Source of the DNA: Cytobacillus oceanisediminis | GTDB taxonomy: Bacteria; Bacillota; Bacilli; Bacillales; Cytobacillaceae | Direction: 5' to 3' | DNA: 64,000 bases | Assembly (NCBI RefSeq): GCF_004366035.1 | Contig: NZ_SOEE01000002.1 | Coordinates: forward strand, 496,001-560,000 | Shown here: positions 8,983 to 17,551 of the stretch, in pieces | Layout of the letters: each line of letters opens with the position of its first letter | How positions within the stretch are numbered: position 1 is the first letter of the stretch | Notes under the pieces: generated by a model | What the model was told of the DNA's origin: nothing | The model's database searches: none | Seen by the model: only the letters and a program-made list of their open reading frames with translations | Program-made: the position numbers and the translations under genes

Positions 8983-8997
8983 ATAAGTTTTTCTTAT
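8983..8997. promoter_or_regulatory. CcpC-type dyad (ATAA-N7-TTAT) upstream of citB
   Basis: ATAAGTTTTTCTTAT is an exact ATAA-N7-TTAT dyad, extended to GATAAG-N5-CTTATC. In B. subtilis CcpC represses citB through this element and releases it in the presence of citrate. It lies about 150 bases upstream of the citB start, which would be somewhat distant unless the leader is long. Confidence 0.6.
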
Positions 8998-9184
8998 CAT
9001 AATTTCTTATTTACTTCATTTAGCCTTTTAAATGCCGTAATTGATAGCGTTTTTCAATTAGAAGATAAAACCTGTTCTTGCTTGGTTATTATACTGATAA
9101 AACGAAAAAGAGGAATCTCTTGTCTAAAAAACAACATAAATTGACATCATCCATGGAAAAATACAAGTACGGAGGTGATTCGCT

Positions 9185-9334
9185 ATGGCTAAAAGAAAGG
9201 CTAATCATATTATAGAGGGTATGAATGCTGCAACAGGGCAGGGCATGGGCACCGGATACAATGAGGAATTTGCCAATGAACCCCTGACAGAAGCGCAAAA
9301 GCAAAATAATAAAAAGAGAAAAAAGAATCAGTAA
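9185..9334 (+). CDS. sspO: Small acid-soluble spore protein O
   Basis: A 49-aa basic protein matching Ssp[15 protein letters not shown], then GYNEEF and the ending [16 protein letters not shown]. SspO is a minor spore-core protein made in the forespore. It is divergent from citB as in B. subtilis, where sspO and sspP form one unit. Here a reverse-oriented gene and a repeat separate them. ATG 9185 is preceded by GGAGGTG 7 bases upstream. Confidence 0.92.
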   Translation: MAKRKANHIIEGMNAATGQGMGTGYNEEFANEPLTEAQKQNNKKRKKNQ

Positions 9335-9336
9335 AT

Positions 9337-9402
9337 AAGAAAAACGGAAGCGCCTTGCCCACCTTCGACTCGGGGAGGCAGGCTGCTTGCACCAGACAGT
9401 TA
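9337..9402. repeat. Degenerate dispersed intergenic repeat, copy B (inverted)
   Basis: Read on the minus strand it begins ATAACTGTCTGG, passes through CTCCCCGAGTCG and ends AAGGCGCTTCCG then TTTTTCTT. It has the same ends and core as the copies at 801, 26281 and 36001. Confidence 0.6.
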
Positions 9403-9483
9403 TGAAAATCCACAATATTGTTACAGTAAATTACCCGGCTGGTATTGCAGCCGGGTCTATAGGTTAATTTTATTCATAACATT

Positions 9484-9741
9484 CTAATATTGGTTAACCT
9501 CATCAACCATGGATCGCAAGTCCTGCTGGAATCTCTCCAATTGTGCCCGCTGATGATCGGATGCAACCTCAAGTGCATTTTCAATTTGAGCGTACGCTTC
9601 ATTTACCTCCTGCTTAAGATGTTTAAGCTGATGGCCGTAACTGGCAGAATCTTTTACAATTTCAGCATAAAGCTCCTGTGCATCTTCCATCCCCTGCTGT
9701 GCTGCCTGAAATGCCTGCTGTTTATCTTTATGATATGGCAT
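9484..9741 (-). CDS. DUF2524/YtzC-like small helical protein
   Basis: An 85-aa, almost wholly alpha-helical and charged cytoplasmic protein. The C-terminal QRAQLERFQQDLRSMVDEV segment resembles the end of YtzC/DUF2524 proteins of Bacillaceae; the family assignment is tentative. The function is unknown. It is encoded against sspO and sspP, splitting a pair that is adjacent in B. subtilis. A palindromic ACCCGGCT/AGCCGGGT stem at 9433-9456 follows it but has a poor T-run. Confidence 0.6.
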   Translation of the reverse strand: MPYHKDKQQAFQAAQQGMEDAQELYAEIVKDSASYGHQLKHLKQEVNEAYAQIENALEVASDHQRAQLERFQQDLRSMVDEVNQY

Positions 9742-10003
9742 GCTTTTTTCACTCCTAATAAAATTTGTACCATTAAATTGCGCAATAGAACCATAAAATA
9801 TTCCGCGAAATCACTCAGGTGGAAATCTTGAATTTCAGCCACAATTTGCAAGGCAATTTTCCATGAAAAAGAGCCACACTAACACATGAGATGATGGTGA
9901 GTTCCACCTTCTATCTTATTTACCCTGAGCTTTAAGACGGCAGCACAGTATGGCCGCTGCCTGGAGCGGAAGTCAGCATTCTATATTATGAGGAGGACAT
10001 CAA

Positions 10004-10150
10004 ATGAATAAAAATAACGGCAAAGACATGCGAAAAAATGCACCCAAAGGGCATAATAACGATGGACAGCCTGAACCATTAAGCGGCTCAAAAAAAGTGA
10101 AAAACCGTAACCATACCAGACAAAAACATAATTCCCACCATGATATGTAG
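10004..10150 (+). CDS. sspP: Small acid-soluble spore protein P
   Basis: A 48-aa protein nearly identical in pattern to B. subtilis Ssp[33 protein letters not shown] and KHNSHHDM. It is a forespore-made minor SASP. AGGAGG lies 7 bases upstream of ATG 10004. It is followed by a strong hairpin shared with the convergent selA. Confidence 0.95.
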   Translation: MNKNNGKDMRKNAPKGHNNDGQPEPLSGSKKVKNRNHTRQKHNSHHDM

Positions 10151-10159
10151 TGTTAATCA

Positions 10160-10192
10160 AAAGCAGCTGCCTTTAAATCAGGCAGCTGCTAG
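10160..10192. terminator. Convergent terminator between sspP and selA
   Basis: Perfect 11-bp arms AGCAGCTGCCT/AGGCAGCTGCT (10162-10172 and 10180-10190) between the two convergent stop codons. The T-runs are modest. Confidence 0.65.
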
Positions 10193-10194
10193 AA

Positions 10195-11598
10195 TTAAAT
10201 AGCAGTTAATGCTTTTATTATGATGTCCTCTTCATTTGCAGTTACCGCCCGCAGATCAATCAGTATTTCTTCTTTATGTATCCTCACTATTATGGAAGGA
10301 GTACAATCAATCCTTAACTGGCGGCCAATATGTTCCGCTGAATAATGCCGGTGCTTTAAAACGGCAATCCAGGATGGCAGTTCAACATCGGGCATTGTGC
10401 CTCCCCCAACTTGCCCTGTGCTTTCTCTCATAGAGCATTCATAATCCTTCGCTGCTGCTTTTAGTCTGTGAAGAAATTGTGCTGTTCTCGTTTCGAGTTC
10501 ACCACTGGTCGTCAATACATCATGGACTACCGGAATATTATTAAGCCCCGCCTCCCCTTTTAAGTAATCAATAAGCGTGCCTTCGAGCGCTGCAATTGTC
10601 ATTTTATCAACTCGAAGAACCCGGGCAAGCTGGTGTTTTTTCAGTTTCTCGATTAAGTCCTTTCTCCCGGCAATAATGCCTGCCTGCGGGCCGCCTAAAA
10701 GCTTGTCCCCGCTAAAAGAAACGATATCTGCCCCCATTTTTATCACATCGCTTATGGCTGGCTCATTTCCGATTCCTTTGCTTTTAAAATCAAACAGTGC
10801 ACCGCTGCCCAAGTCTTCATAGAATATGATGTTTTTTTCTTTGGATAACTGGGCAAGTTCGTCAGTTCCAACTTCTTTGGTGAAACCAATGATTTTAAAA
10901 TTACTCGTATGTACCTTCATAATCATGGCTGTATCTTCATTGATGACTTGTTTATAATCTTCTAAGTGGGTTTTATTCGTTGTTCCTACTTCAACAAGCT
11001 TCGCACCGCTCTCTTCCATTATGCTTGATACCCTGAATGAGCCTCCGATTTCAACAAGCTGACCGCGGGAAACTATTACTTCTTTTTCTTCAGCAAGAGC
11101 TTTTAGGATGATATAAACGGCAGCAGCATTATTGTTAACTGCCATCGCTGCTTCTGCTCCTGTCAGGTCTTTGACCAGGCTTTCCAGGTGACTATGCCTG
11201 GATCCCCGTGCTCCTTCACCCAAATTATATTCCAAATTGGAATAGTTCATGGCAATTTCAAGCATATGTTCGGCTGCTGATTTGCTTAAACGTGCCCTGC
11301 CAAGATTAGTGTGAAGAATAGTGCCAGTGGCATTGATAACCCTTTTTAGTGTATATCCATACCGAACAGTGATTGCCTCTTCGGCTTTTTTAAATATAGC
11401 TTCCGTAAACTTTTCCGTACCTGGCTCCTCACCCGTCCAATTCCCGCCGAGAATGTTATCCCTGATTTCAGAAATAACCTCTTTTAAAATATTCGTTGTA
11501 TGTATAAAGTCAAGTCCATACTGTTTCATTAAATAAGTAAAACGCCGGTCTTTTTGCAGTTCATGAACCGGTAAAATATTTCTGACTGTACTTTTCAT
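10195..11598 (-). CDS. selA: L-seryl-tRNA(Sec) selenium transferase
   Basis: A 467-aa PLP enzyme of full SelA length. It converts seryl-tRNA(Sec) to selenocysteyl-tRNA(Sec) using selenophosphate. Visible features are the N-terminal helical tRNA-binding domain, RVINATGTILHTNLGRA, GARGSRHSHLE, and the PLP-lysine loop SFSGDKLLGGPQAG (lysine near residue 297). GGAGGG lies before ATG 11598. The usual partners selB, selC and selD are not in the window, so they must be elsewhere if the pathway works. A SelW-like gene with an in-frame TGA lies 740 bases upstream in the same orientation, beyond the opposing cotM gene. Confidence 0.96.
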   Translation of the reverse strand: MKSTVRNILPVHELQKDRRFTYLMKQYGLDFIHTTNILKEVISEIRDNILGGNWTGEEPGTEKFTEAIFKKAEEAITVRYGYTLKRVINATGTILHTNLGRARLSKSAAEHMLEIAMNYSNLEYNLGEGARGSRHSHLESLVKDLTGAEAAMAVNNNAAAVYIILKALAEEKEVIVSRGQLVEIGGSFRVSSIMEESGAKLVEVGTTNKTHLEDYKQVINEDTAMIMKVHTSNFKIIGFTKEVGTDELAQLSKEKNIIFYEDLGSGALFDFKSKGIGNEPAISDVIKMGADIVSFSGDKLLGGPQAGIIAGRKDLIEKLKKHQLARVLRVDKMTIAALEGTLIDYLKGEAGLNNIPVVHDVLTTSGELETRTAQFLHRLKAAAKDYECSMRESTGQVGGGTMPDVELPSWIAVLKHRHYSAEHIGRQLRIDCTPSIIVRIHKEEILIDLRAVTANEEDIIIKALTAI

Positions 11599-11640
11599 AA
11601 AGATCCCTCCAGCACTTGCCTGATTATTATATCATTTTTC

Positions 11641-11667
11641 ACTATTTTGCAGGAAATGAATACTATA
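11641..11667 (+). promoter_or_regulatory. Sigma-K-like promoter of cotM
   Basis: AC (11641) - N16 - AATACTATA (11659-11667) matches the sigma-K pattern AC-N16-CATANNNTA with one change. It is 24 bases before the cotM start. cotM is a late mother-cell gene in B. subtilis, so the match is biologically sensible. Confidence 0.55.
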
Positions 11668-11691
11668 GATTGAAACAAGGGGGTTTTGAAA

Positions 11692-12093
11692 TTGAACAAA
11701 AAGGAAGATTTCCATCCGTTTAATTTGGATGAATTGGAAAAATGGATGGAGGATTATTACCTGGACCCGCTTTCATCGTATTTGGATCAAATTACTTTTC
11801 GCATCGACTTATATGATACGGAAGCGGAAATTATCGTTGAGGCGCTTTTAACAGGATGCGTTTCAAAAGATGTAACCGTTTCCTTAAAGGAAAACACTGT
11901 GATCATTAAAGCGGTTAAAATAGATGAAACTGACCCAATTCGCTGCGGCCAGCCATGTATGCGGAAGGTAAAACTGCCTTTTTCAGTTATTAAAAACAAG
12001 GTAAGTGCAGATTTTTCCAATGAGATATTAGAGATTTTTATAAATAAAAATGAAGCTGGGCCAGGATGCGATAGAGATATCAGCATCAGTTGA
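11692..12093 (+). CDS. cotM: Spore outer coat protein CotM (Hsp20-like)
   Basis: A 133-aa protein with an alpha-crystallin/Hsp20-type beta-sandwich. The pattern FNLDELEKWMEDYYLDPL, then FRIDLYDTEAEIIVEALL and a VTVSLKENTVII strand resembles B. subtilis CotM, a mother-cell spore outer-coat protein. The frame starts at TTG 11686, but TTG 11692 is better spaced from AGGGGG (8 bases). It lies between selA and the selenoprotein gene in the opposite orientation. In B. subtilis cotM sits next to sspP, so selA appears inserted between them. An upstream sigma-K-like promoter supports late sporulation expression. Confidence 0.82.
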   Translation: MNKKEDFHPFNLDELEKWMEDYYLDPLSSYLDQITFRIDLYDTEAEIIVEALLTGCVSKDVTVSLKENTVIIKAVKIDETDPIRCGQPCMRKVKLPFSVIKNKVSADFSNEILEIFINKNEAGPGCDRDISIS

Positions 12094-12150
12094 AAAACTG
12101 AGATAGAGGTAGCCTTTTTGCCCTTTGTTTACATAAAGTGAAACTTAAAT

Positions 12151-12275
12151 CAGTGGGGTTCTATCCCCCGCTGATTGTTAGTTGAACCAATCGGGCCTTT
12201 ACGGGCAGTTTGACCCCCGATTATCCTCCATTGATTCATCTGAGTCTTAAAAAAGCGGGAGTCTTACTGCCCGTT
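12151..12275. repeat. Structured intergenic element with nested inverted repeats
   Basis: This GC-rich stretch in an AT-rich gap has three inverted repeats: CAG-T-GGGG with CCCC-CG-CTG (12151-12173), AATCGGG with CCCGATT (12189-12195, 12216-12222), and ACGGGCAGT with ACTGCCCGT (12201-12209, 12266-12274). Reading frames are closed. It looks like a folded RNA or a mobile intergenic repeat rather than a terminator, since no T-run follows. Confidence 0.4.
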
Positions 12276-12304
12276 AGACTGCGATAAAATTGATATGGAT
12301 CAGT

Positions 12305-12335
12305 AAAAAACCTCCTCCCTAGGGAGAAGGTTTGG
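12305..12335 (-). terminator. Terminator of the selenoprotein gene
   Basis: On the minus strand AAACCTTCTCCCT pairs with AGGGAGGAGGTTT (13 bp, one mismatch) and is followed by a T6 run, 5 bases after the stop codon. Confidence 0.85.
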
Positions 12336-12339
12336 CAGT

Positions 12340-12573
12340 TTATCCCTGCATCTTTTCAATAATTTCTTTGGTTTTAGGAAAAATGCCAGTATCGAGCTTA
12401 GAATAAAGCTTTTCTCCATTTACTGTCACTTCAAAAGCTCCGCCTTTACTTGGAACCAGTTCCATTTTTGAAATCTCAGAGCGAAAATGTGTAAAAAGTT
12501 CTTCCGCGAAACTCGCGGCTTTTGGTGCGTAGTTTCACATCATGCAAAATTCAACAGTTACTTCATATGCCAT
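12340..12573 (-). CDS. SelW-like (Rdx family) selenoprotein with in-frame TGA
   Basis: A 77-aa Rdx/SelT-SelW-SelH family protein that reads through one in-frame TGA (12535-12537) as selenocysteine at codon 13. It starts MAYEVTVEFCMMU, giving the redox motif C10-x-x-U13 right after the first beta strand, where the family has CxxC or CxxU. Downstream, KAASFAEELFTHF and the GGAFEV strand fit the thioredoxin-like Rdx fold, and the frame ends in IIEKMQG-TAA. Without recoding, the gene would be a 12-aa stub. selA in the same interval and a hairpin 16 bases after the TGA support recoding. The likely role is a cytoplasmic thiol/selenol oxidoreductase; the substrate is unknown. TAA and a terminator follow. 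Confidence 0.9.
12494..12523 (-). promoter_or_regulatory. bSECIS-like hairpin after the selenocysteine TGA
   Basis: On the minus strand, 16 bases after the TGA, CCGCG-AGTTT-CGCGG forms a perfect 5-bp stem with a 5-base loop (12504-12518). Flanking AAAAG and CTTTT can extend it with a 3' bulge. Bacterial SECIS elements sit about 16-37 bases after the UGA inside the coding sequence, as here. SelB binding is inference. Confidence 0.6.
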
Positions 12574-12705
12574 GTTTAAACCCCCGTGTGTAATTTGCTA
12601 AAATGTAAATATAATGACATTTTAGTATAACTATTTCATTACTGCAAATTGATTTGTTTTTCCTTCTTAATCGCTAAAAAAGAAAAAAATTCATGGAGTG
12701 ATCTT

Positions 12706-13449
12706 ATGGATGCACAGAAATACTTAAAACGGATTGAAGTATCGGCTGAACGTAATCTGGATCTTGAATATCTGAAAGAACTCCAGAGCAGCCATATGCA
12801 CAAAATCCCTTTTGAGAACTTGGATGTAACAAGAAAAATTCCCATTCAGCTGGACACAGATGCGTTTTCTGAAAAAATTCTTGAGAGAAGCCGGGGAGGC
12901 TTTTGCTATGAATTAAACGGTCTTTTTCAACACCTGCTGTCAGAACTGGGATTTCAATCCCACTTAATTTCCTGCACCGTCAAAAAGCCGGATGGATGGG
13001 TCAGAGAAGATTCACATGCAGCCATACTGGTTTTTTTAAATCAAATTCCTTATTTGGTGGATGTAGGATTTGGTGATTCCGTCAGGCAGCCTTTGCCTTT
13101 AACAGGTGAGGAAAAAACAGATGTAAGCGGATCTTACAGGATAAGAGATTCCGGTAAAGGAATATATGATCTTCAAAGACTTGAGGATGGTGAATGGAGA
13201 ATTCTTTACCGTTTTTCTGATAAGCGAAAGCAGCTGGATGACTTTTATGATGCATGTTTGTTCAATCAGACTTCTCCTGAATCCCATTTTACACATGGCG
13301 ACCTGGCCACTATCGCGACAAAGAAAGGCCGTGTTACACTCTCAGGATTGACTGTCACTAAGTCTGAAGAAGGCACAAAAGAAAAATATGAACTAACCGA
13401 AGAGGAAAAAAAGGAATTTCTCTGCGAGCAATTCAAAATAAAACTATAA
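12706..13449 (+). CDS. nat: Arylamine N-acetyltransferase
   Basis: A 247-aa NAT-family enzyme that transfers acetyl (or another acyl) from CoA to arylamines, hydrazines or an unknown natural substrate. The Cys-His-Asp triad is intact: Cys67 in RGGFCYELNGLF, His104 in SHAAI and Asp119 in LVDVGFGD. The N-terminal HKIPFENLDV segment is typical. The frame is open further upstream, but ATG 12706 is preceded by GGAG and gives the family length (about 250-280). It is divergent from the selenoprotein gene and monocistronic, ending at a terminator shared with tdh. Confidence 0.93.
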   Translation: MDAQKYLKRIEVSAERNLDLEYLKELQSSHMHKIPFENLDVTRKIPIQLDTDAFSEKILERSRGGFCYELNGLFQHLLSELGFQSHLISCTVKKPDGWVREDSHAAILVFLNQIPYLVDVGFGDSVRQPLPLTGEEKTDVSGSYRIRDSGKGIYDLQRLEDGEWRILYRFSDKRKQLDDFYDACLFNQTSPESHFTHGDLATIATKKGRVTLSGLTVTKSEEGTKEKYELTEEEKKEFLCEQFKIKL

Positions 13450-13477
13450 AAGGGACAGCCATACGGCGTCCCTTTTG
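13448..13477. terminator. Bidirectional terminator between nat and tdh
   Basis: AAAAGGGAC (13448-13456) pairs with GTCCCTTTT (13468-13476) between two convergent genes; A/T runs on both sides allow use in both directions. Confidence 0.85.
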
Positions 13478-13482
13478 CTTTA

Positions 13483-14427
13483 TCATAATTTTGTTCTTAG
13501 TTTATCAAGCATATCAGCAGTCATCTTGGCTAAATCGAAGTCTGCTTTGAATCCCCACTCTTCTTTTGCTGCTCTTGCATCAATCGAATTCGGCCAGCTG
13601 TCGGCAATCGCCTGGCGCACAGGATCAACCTCATAGGAAATTTCAAACCCGGGAATATGCTTTCTGATCTCTGCCGCAATCTGTTCAGGTTCAAAACTCA
13701 TTGCAGTTACATTGAAGGAGTTGCGGTGAATGAGTTTATCTGCATCGGCTTCCATTAAATCAACGATGGCATTTAATGCATCCGGCATATACATCATATC
13801 CATATATGTGCCCTGGTCGATATAAGAAGTATAGCGGCCATTTTTAATCGCTTCATAGTAGATCTCAACAGCGTAATCAGTCGTTCCGCCCCCGGGAGGA
13901 GTAACGTAAGAGATTAAACCTGGGAATCTCAAGCCTCTAGTATCAACACCAAACTTGTAATAGTAGTAATCAGACAGTAATTCGCCAGCAACCTTGTTCA
14001 CGCCATACATAGTAGTTGGGCGGTGAATGGTATCCTGCGGAGTGTTGTCTTTTGGCGTAGACGGACCAAATGCGCCAATGGAGCTTGGCGTAAAGAATTG
14101 TGCGCTGCACTCTCTAGCCGTTTCAAGTGCATTCATAAGCCCTCCCATATTTAAATTCCATGCAAACACGGGGTTGGCTTCAGCTGTTGCTGATAACAGG
14201 GCTGCCATATGGATAACTGTATCCACATTATATTTTTTGGCTGTATCCAGCATTGATTTTGCATCAGTAACATCAACCATTTCAAACGGTCCTGAATGGG
14301 CAGCTTCAGACTCATTTTTTCTGATGTCTGTTGCAATAACATTATCTGTTCCATAGATTTCTCTTAATTTCAAGGTTAGTTCAGAGCCGATTTGACCTAA
14401 AGCTCCAGTAATCATAATTCGTTTCAT
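13483..14427 (-). CDS. tdh: L-threonine 3-dehydrogenase, SDR (epimerase-like) type
   Basis: A 314-aa extended short-chain dehydrogenase. It has an N-terminal NAD motif [10 protein letters not shown] and a YGVNK catalytic Tyr/Lys pair. Its sequence is like the SDR threonine dehydrogenases of Flavobacterium and archaea rather than the zinc MDR enzyme Tdh of B. subtilis. It oxidises L-threonine to 2-amino-3-ketobutyrate. It follows kbl by 56 bases, which confirms the pathway. GGAGGAATAAG precedes the ATG. Confidence 0.93.
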   Translation of the reverse strand: MKRIMITGALGQIGSELTLKLREIYGTDNVIATDIRKNESEAAHSGPFEMVDVTDAKSMLDTAKKYNVDTVIHMAALLSATAEANPVFAWNLNMGGLMNALETARECSAQFFTPSSIGAFGPSTPKDNTPQDTIHRPTTMYGVNKVAGELLSDYYYYKFGVDTRGLRFPGLISYVTPPGGGTTDYAVEIYYEAIKNGRYTSYIDQGTYMDMMYMPDALNAIVDLMEADADKLIHRNSFNVTAMSFEPEQIAAEIRKHIPGFEISYEVDPVRQAIADSWPNSIDARAAKEEWGFKADFDLAKMTADMLDKLRTKL

Positions 14428-14483
14428 CTTATTCCTCCAACATTTCCTCTTTGCCTTATAGATTTTTCTTTAAATAATCAAAC

Positions 14484-15674
14484 TTAAATAATTCCCATTT
14501 CTTTGCCGACTTTTTCATAAATGGCAATAGCCTGATCCAGCATTTCTTTCGTATGTGCTGCAGAAGGCATATTTCTTACACGGCCCGTTCCCCTCGGGAC
14601 AGTCGGGAAGACGATTGATTTCGCATAAACGCCTTCTTCATTGAGTTTTTTGCTGAATTGCTGTGTTTTTACTTCATCTCCAACAATACAAGGAGTAATT
14701 GGTGTTTCACTGTAGCCAATATCAAATCCTAATTTTTCCAGGCCATCCTTGAGGTAATTGGCATTTTCCCATAATTTTTCATTCAGCTCTGTGCTTTCCA
14801 TCAGCAGCTCAATGGCTTTCGTGCTTGCTGCTACATCAGCAGGTGTTAATGATGTTGAAAAAAGGAATGGTCTGCTGCGGACTTTCAGCCAATCAATCAA
14901 GTCCTTTTTGCCGGCCACATATCCACCAACAACACCTATTGCCTTAGAAAGTGTTCCGATCTGGAAATCGATTTTATCGGAAAGGCCGAAGTGTTTAACA
15001 GTCCCTGCTCCTTTTCCAAGTACTCCTGAACCATGTGCATCATCCACATATGTGATCAGATCGAATTCTTCGGCGATCTCCACGATCTCAGGAAGCTTTG
15101 CGATGTCCCCATCCATTGAGAAAACGCCGTCAGTAATGACCATGATTTTGTTGTACTGTCCAGATTCTTTTGCTTCCTTCGCTTTTGCCCGTAAATCTTC
15201 CATATCAGAATGATTTACGCGAATAATCTTAGCTTTCGAGAGACGGCATCCATCAATAATGGACGCATGGTTTAATTCATCAGACAGAATGGCATCATTT
15301 TTATCCATAACAGCTGAAATAGCTGCCATGTTACAATTAAAACCAGACTGGTATGCGATGGCTGCTTCTGTATGTTTGAACTCAGCAAGCTTTTCTTCAA
15401 GTTTTGTGTGAAGTTCAAGCGTTCCATTTATAGTGCGGACAGCACCTGCTCCAACCCCATATTTCTCAATTGCTTCGAAGGCGGATTTTTTAAGTCTTTC
15501 ATCAGTTGCCAAACCTAAATAGTTATTGGATGAAAGATTGATTAGTTTTCTTCCATTGATTTTGATTATAGGGCCATTTGGGCTTTCAAGAGGGTCGATT
15601 ACGTTGTAAAGTCCTCTATCCTTTAAATCCTCCAGGTTTTCCTGTAAAAAAGCATCTAAAATTTTGCTGGTCAT
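14484..15674 (-). CDS. kbl: Glycine C-acetyltransferase (2-amino-3-ketobutyrate CoA ligase)
   Basis: A 396-aa fold-type I PLP enzyme of the alpha-oxoamine synthase family. It cleaves 2-amino-3-ketobutyrate with CoA into glycine and acetyl-CoA. The signature SSNNYLGLA, substrate-loop [26 protein letters not shown] and the PLP lysine in [13 protein letters not shown] are all present. The frame is open to 15722, but ATG 15674 has GGGGG 8 bases upstream and restores the usual length. It is first in a kbl-tdh operon for threonine breakdown. Confidence 0.95.
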   Translation of the reverse strand: MTSKILDAFLQENLEDLKDRGLYNVIDPLESPNGPIIKINGRKLINLSSNNYLGLATDERLKKSAFEAIEKYGVGAGAVRTINGTLELHTKLEEKLAEFKHTEAAIAYQSGFNCNMAAISAVMDKNDAILSDELNHASIIDGCRLSKAKIIRVNHSDMEDLRAKAKEAKESGQYNKIMVITDGVFSMDGDIAKLPEIVEIAEEFDLITYVDDAHGSGVLGKGAGTVKHFGLSDKIDFQIGTLSKAIGVVGGYVAGKKDLIDWLKVRSRPFLFSTSLTPADVAASTKAIELLMESTELNEKLWENANYLKDGLEKLGFDIGYSETPITPCIVGDEVKTQQFSKKLNEEGVYAKSIVFPTVPRGTGRVRNMPSAAHTKEMLDQAIAIYEKVGKEMGII

Positions 15675-16023
15675 CTCAGTATCCCCCAGTACATTTTTAT
15701 TGAATGTCGTCAACTCATACACAACTGTATTTTCAGAGCGGACATTATTTCATTAAACAAATAAAGCTATGTAAAGGTTTTTCAATTTATACTTTAACAC
15801 ATTTTTTCAATTTGTACACTTATGAAGGACAGATTTTCTATCAGTTTCTTTAATACTGCCTGATAGGTAGTTTGCCCTTTTAATTTCAAAAAAATTTACC
15901 CGGAACATTTTAGCTCTGTTGAATAAACATGCACACAAATGATCTGTTTACTCTATGAAAACACAGGGAACCAATCAAACATAGAACAATAGGTCAGGCA
16001 TTAAGCCTTTGGAGGTATTTAAT
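15675..16023. other. kbl-arcA divergent intergenic region
   Basis: 349 AT-rich bases between divergent genes. CTATCAG-N15-CTGATAG (15838-15866) is a perfect 7-bp inverted repeat that could be an operator, and GGAGG at 16011-16015 is the arcA ribosome binding site. No coding frame is convincing. I could not identify ArgR, ArcR or FNR boxes with confidence. Confidence 0.4.
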
Positions 16024-17259
16024 ATGAAACATCCGCTAAATGTAACTTCGGAAATAGGAGAATTAAAGACGGTCCTTCTGCATAGGCCGGGTAAGGAAAT
16101 TGAAAATCTCACACCTCAATATTTGAAAAGACTTTTATTCGATGATATTCCCTTTTTGCCCGCCATTCAAAAAGAACATGATTATTTCGCCAATATACTA
16201 AGCAATCGGGGAATTGAGGTCTTATATCTCGATAAATTGATGACAGAAGCCATACAGCAAGACGAGACTAGAATCTCTTTTATTGAAAAAGTCTTATGGG
16301 AAAGTCAATCGAATATAAATGGTTCCTACGAAACAGTAAAAGACTATCTCTTATCTCTTCCGCCTGATGAGCTGGTAAAGAAAGTGATGTCAGGTGTCGT
16401 AAAATCGGATATTGATCAGGATAAGAAAATTCATCTTCATGAACTGATGCCGGATCATTATCCTTTTTATCTGGACCCAATGCCCAACCTTTATTTTACC
16501 CGGGATCCTGCTGCGGTTATAGGTGAAGGCATTACCATTAATCGAATGCATGAACCTGCAAGGAGACGGGAGTCCATTTTTATGGACTACATCATGAATC
16601 ATCATCCCCGTTTTAATAAACATGAAATCCCTGCTTACTTTAAACGTGATGATCTCTACTCACTGGAAGGTGGAGATGAACTGATATTGAGCGATGAAGT
16701 GGTCGCCATTGGCGTCAGCGCAAGAACTTCTGCACAAGGGATAGAAAAACTTGCAAGGGAACTATTCACCCGCCAGAAATCCATTAAAAAAGTTGTGGCA
16801 GTTGAAATCCCCAAAATCCGGGCATTCATGCACCTGGATACTGTATTTACGATGATTGATCACGATAAATTCACGTACCATCCTGCTATTGAAGATAAAG
16901 ACGGCAGTATGAAGATTTACATACTGGAACAGGATGAGAATTCCGATCTTCTTAAAATTACAGAGAAAAACTCTTTGAAAGAAACATTAAAAGAAGTTCT
17001 TTATCTTGATGAATTAGTGTTAATCCCTTGTGGAGGAGGCTGCCCAATTGCATCGGCACGCGAACAATGGAATGATGGATCGAATACACTCGCAATTGCT
17101 CCCGGTGTAGTTGTAACTTATGACCGGAATTATGTCTCAAACGACATCCTCCGTCAAAATGGGGTAGAGGTCATTGAAATTCTCAGCTCAGAACTCTCAA
17201 GAGGACGGGGTGGCCCAAGATGCATGAGCATGCCGATAATAAGAGAAAATATTAACTAG
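16024..17259 (+). CDS. arcA: Arginine deiminase
   Basis: A 411-aa enzyme that hydrolyses arginine to citrulline and ammonia. Family landmarks run in order: [16 protein letters not shown] at the N-terminus, [28 protein letters not shown] with the catalytic His, and the C-terminal GPRCMSMP loop with the catalytic Cys. ATG 16024 follows GGAGG by 8 bases. The usual arc partners (arcB, arcC, arcD) are absent and a terminator follows at once, so ornithine and ATP formation would need genes elsewhere. Confidence 0.95.
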   Translation: MKHPLNVTSEIGELKTVLLHRPGKEIENLTPQYLKRLLFDDIPFLPAIQKEHDYFANILSNRGIEVLYLDKLMTEAIQQDETRISFIEKVLWESQSNINGSYETVKDYLLSLPPDELVKKVMSGVVKSDIDQDKKIHLHELMPDHYPFYLDPMPNLYFTRDPAAVIGEGITINRMHEPARRRESIFMDYIMNHHPRFNKHEIPAYFKRDDLYSLEGGDELILSDEVVAIGVSARTSAQGIEKLARELFTRQKSIKKVVAVEIPKIRAFMHLDTVFTMIDHDKFTYHPAIEDKDGSMKIYILEQDENSDLLKITEKNSLKETLKEVLYLDELVLIPCGGGCPIASAREQWNDGSNTLAIAPGVVVTYDRNYVSNDILRQNGVEVIEILSSELSRGRGGPRCMSMPIIRENIN

Positions 17260-17264
17260 TAATT

Positions 17265-17294
17265 CGGGCGGTTCCGGAACCGTCCGATTTTTTT
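17265..17294 (+). terminator. Terminator of arcA
   Basis: CGGGCGGTTCC/GGAACCGTCCG (17265-17286) with one G-T pair, followed by a T run. Confidence 0.88.
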
Positions 17295-17456
17295 ATGAGT
17301 ACTATTTTATTCCAGAGATCCCTCCTTCTCCTTCCCTCCATCAAAAAAACAAGTTCTTTTAGAAAAAATCGGAAATATAAATATACTAATGTCCTTTTCA
17401 AACAAGCATTCGCCTGCTCTTTTTGTAGAATGTTTTTCTTAATAATTTATATTTAT

Positions 17457-17471
17457 TTATAATAATTATAA
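17457..17471. promoter_or_regulatory. PerR box upstream of katA
   Basis: TTATAATAATTATAA is an exact match to the PerR consensus TTATAATNATTATAA and a perfect palindrome. It lies just upstream of a plausible sigma-A promoter (TTGATT 17479-17484, TATCAT 17501-17506). It predicts peroxide-inducible catalase, as known for katA in B. subtilis. Confidence 0.85.
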
Positions 17472-17551
17472 AAAAGTATTGATTTCACTTTGAGAAGTGT
17501 TATCATTACAAATATAAGCAAGTTATTAAACTATTATGAGGTGATTATAGA

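Larger units (their letters stand above)
8832..9184. other. citB-sspO divergent control region
   Basis: 353 bases between the divergent citB and sspO starts. It holds the CcpC-like dyad at 8983-8997, a second inverted repeat at 8958-8975, an AT-rich segment and the sspO ribosome binding site (GGAGGTG, 9171-9177). I see no open frame that looks coding. Confidence 0.6.

Noticed and set aside
12535-12537. TGA as a simple nonsense mutation in a dead SelW-like gene
   Set aside because: The frame is intact on both sides, the TGA falls exactly at the redox position, selA is nearby and a hairpin and terminator are in place; a pseudogene is less likely.
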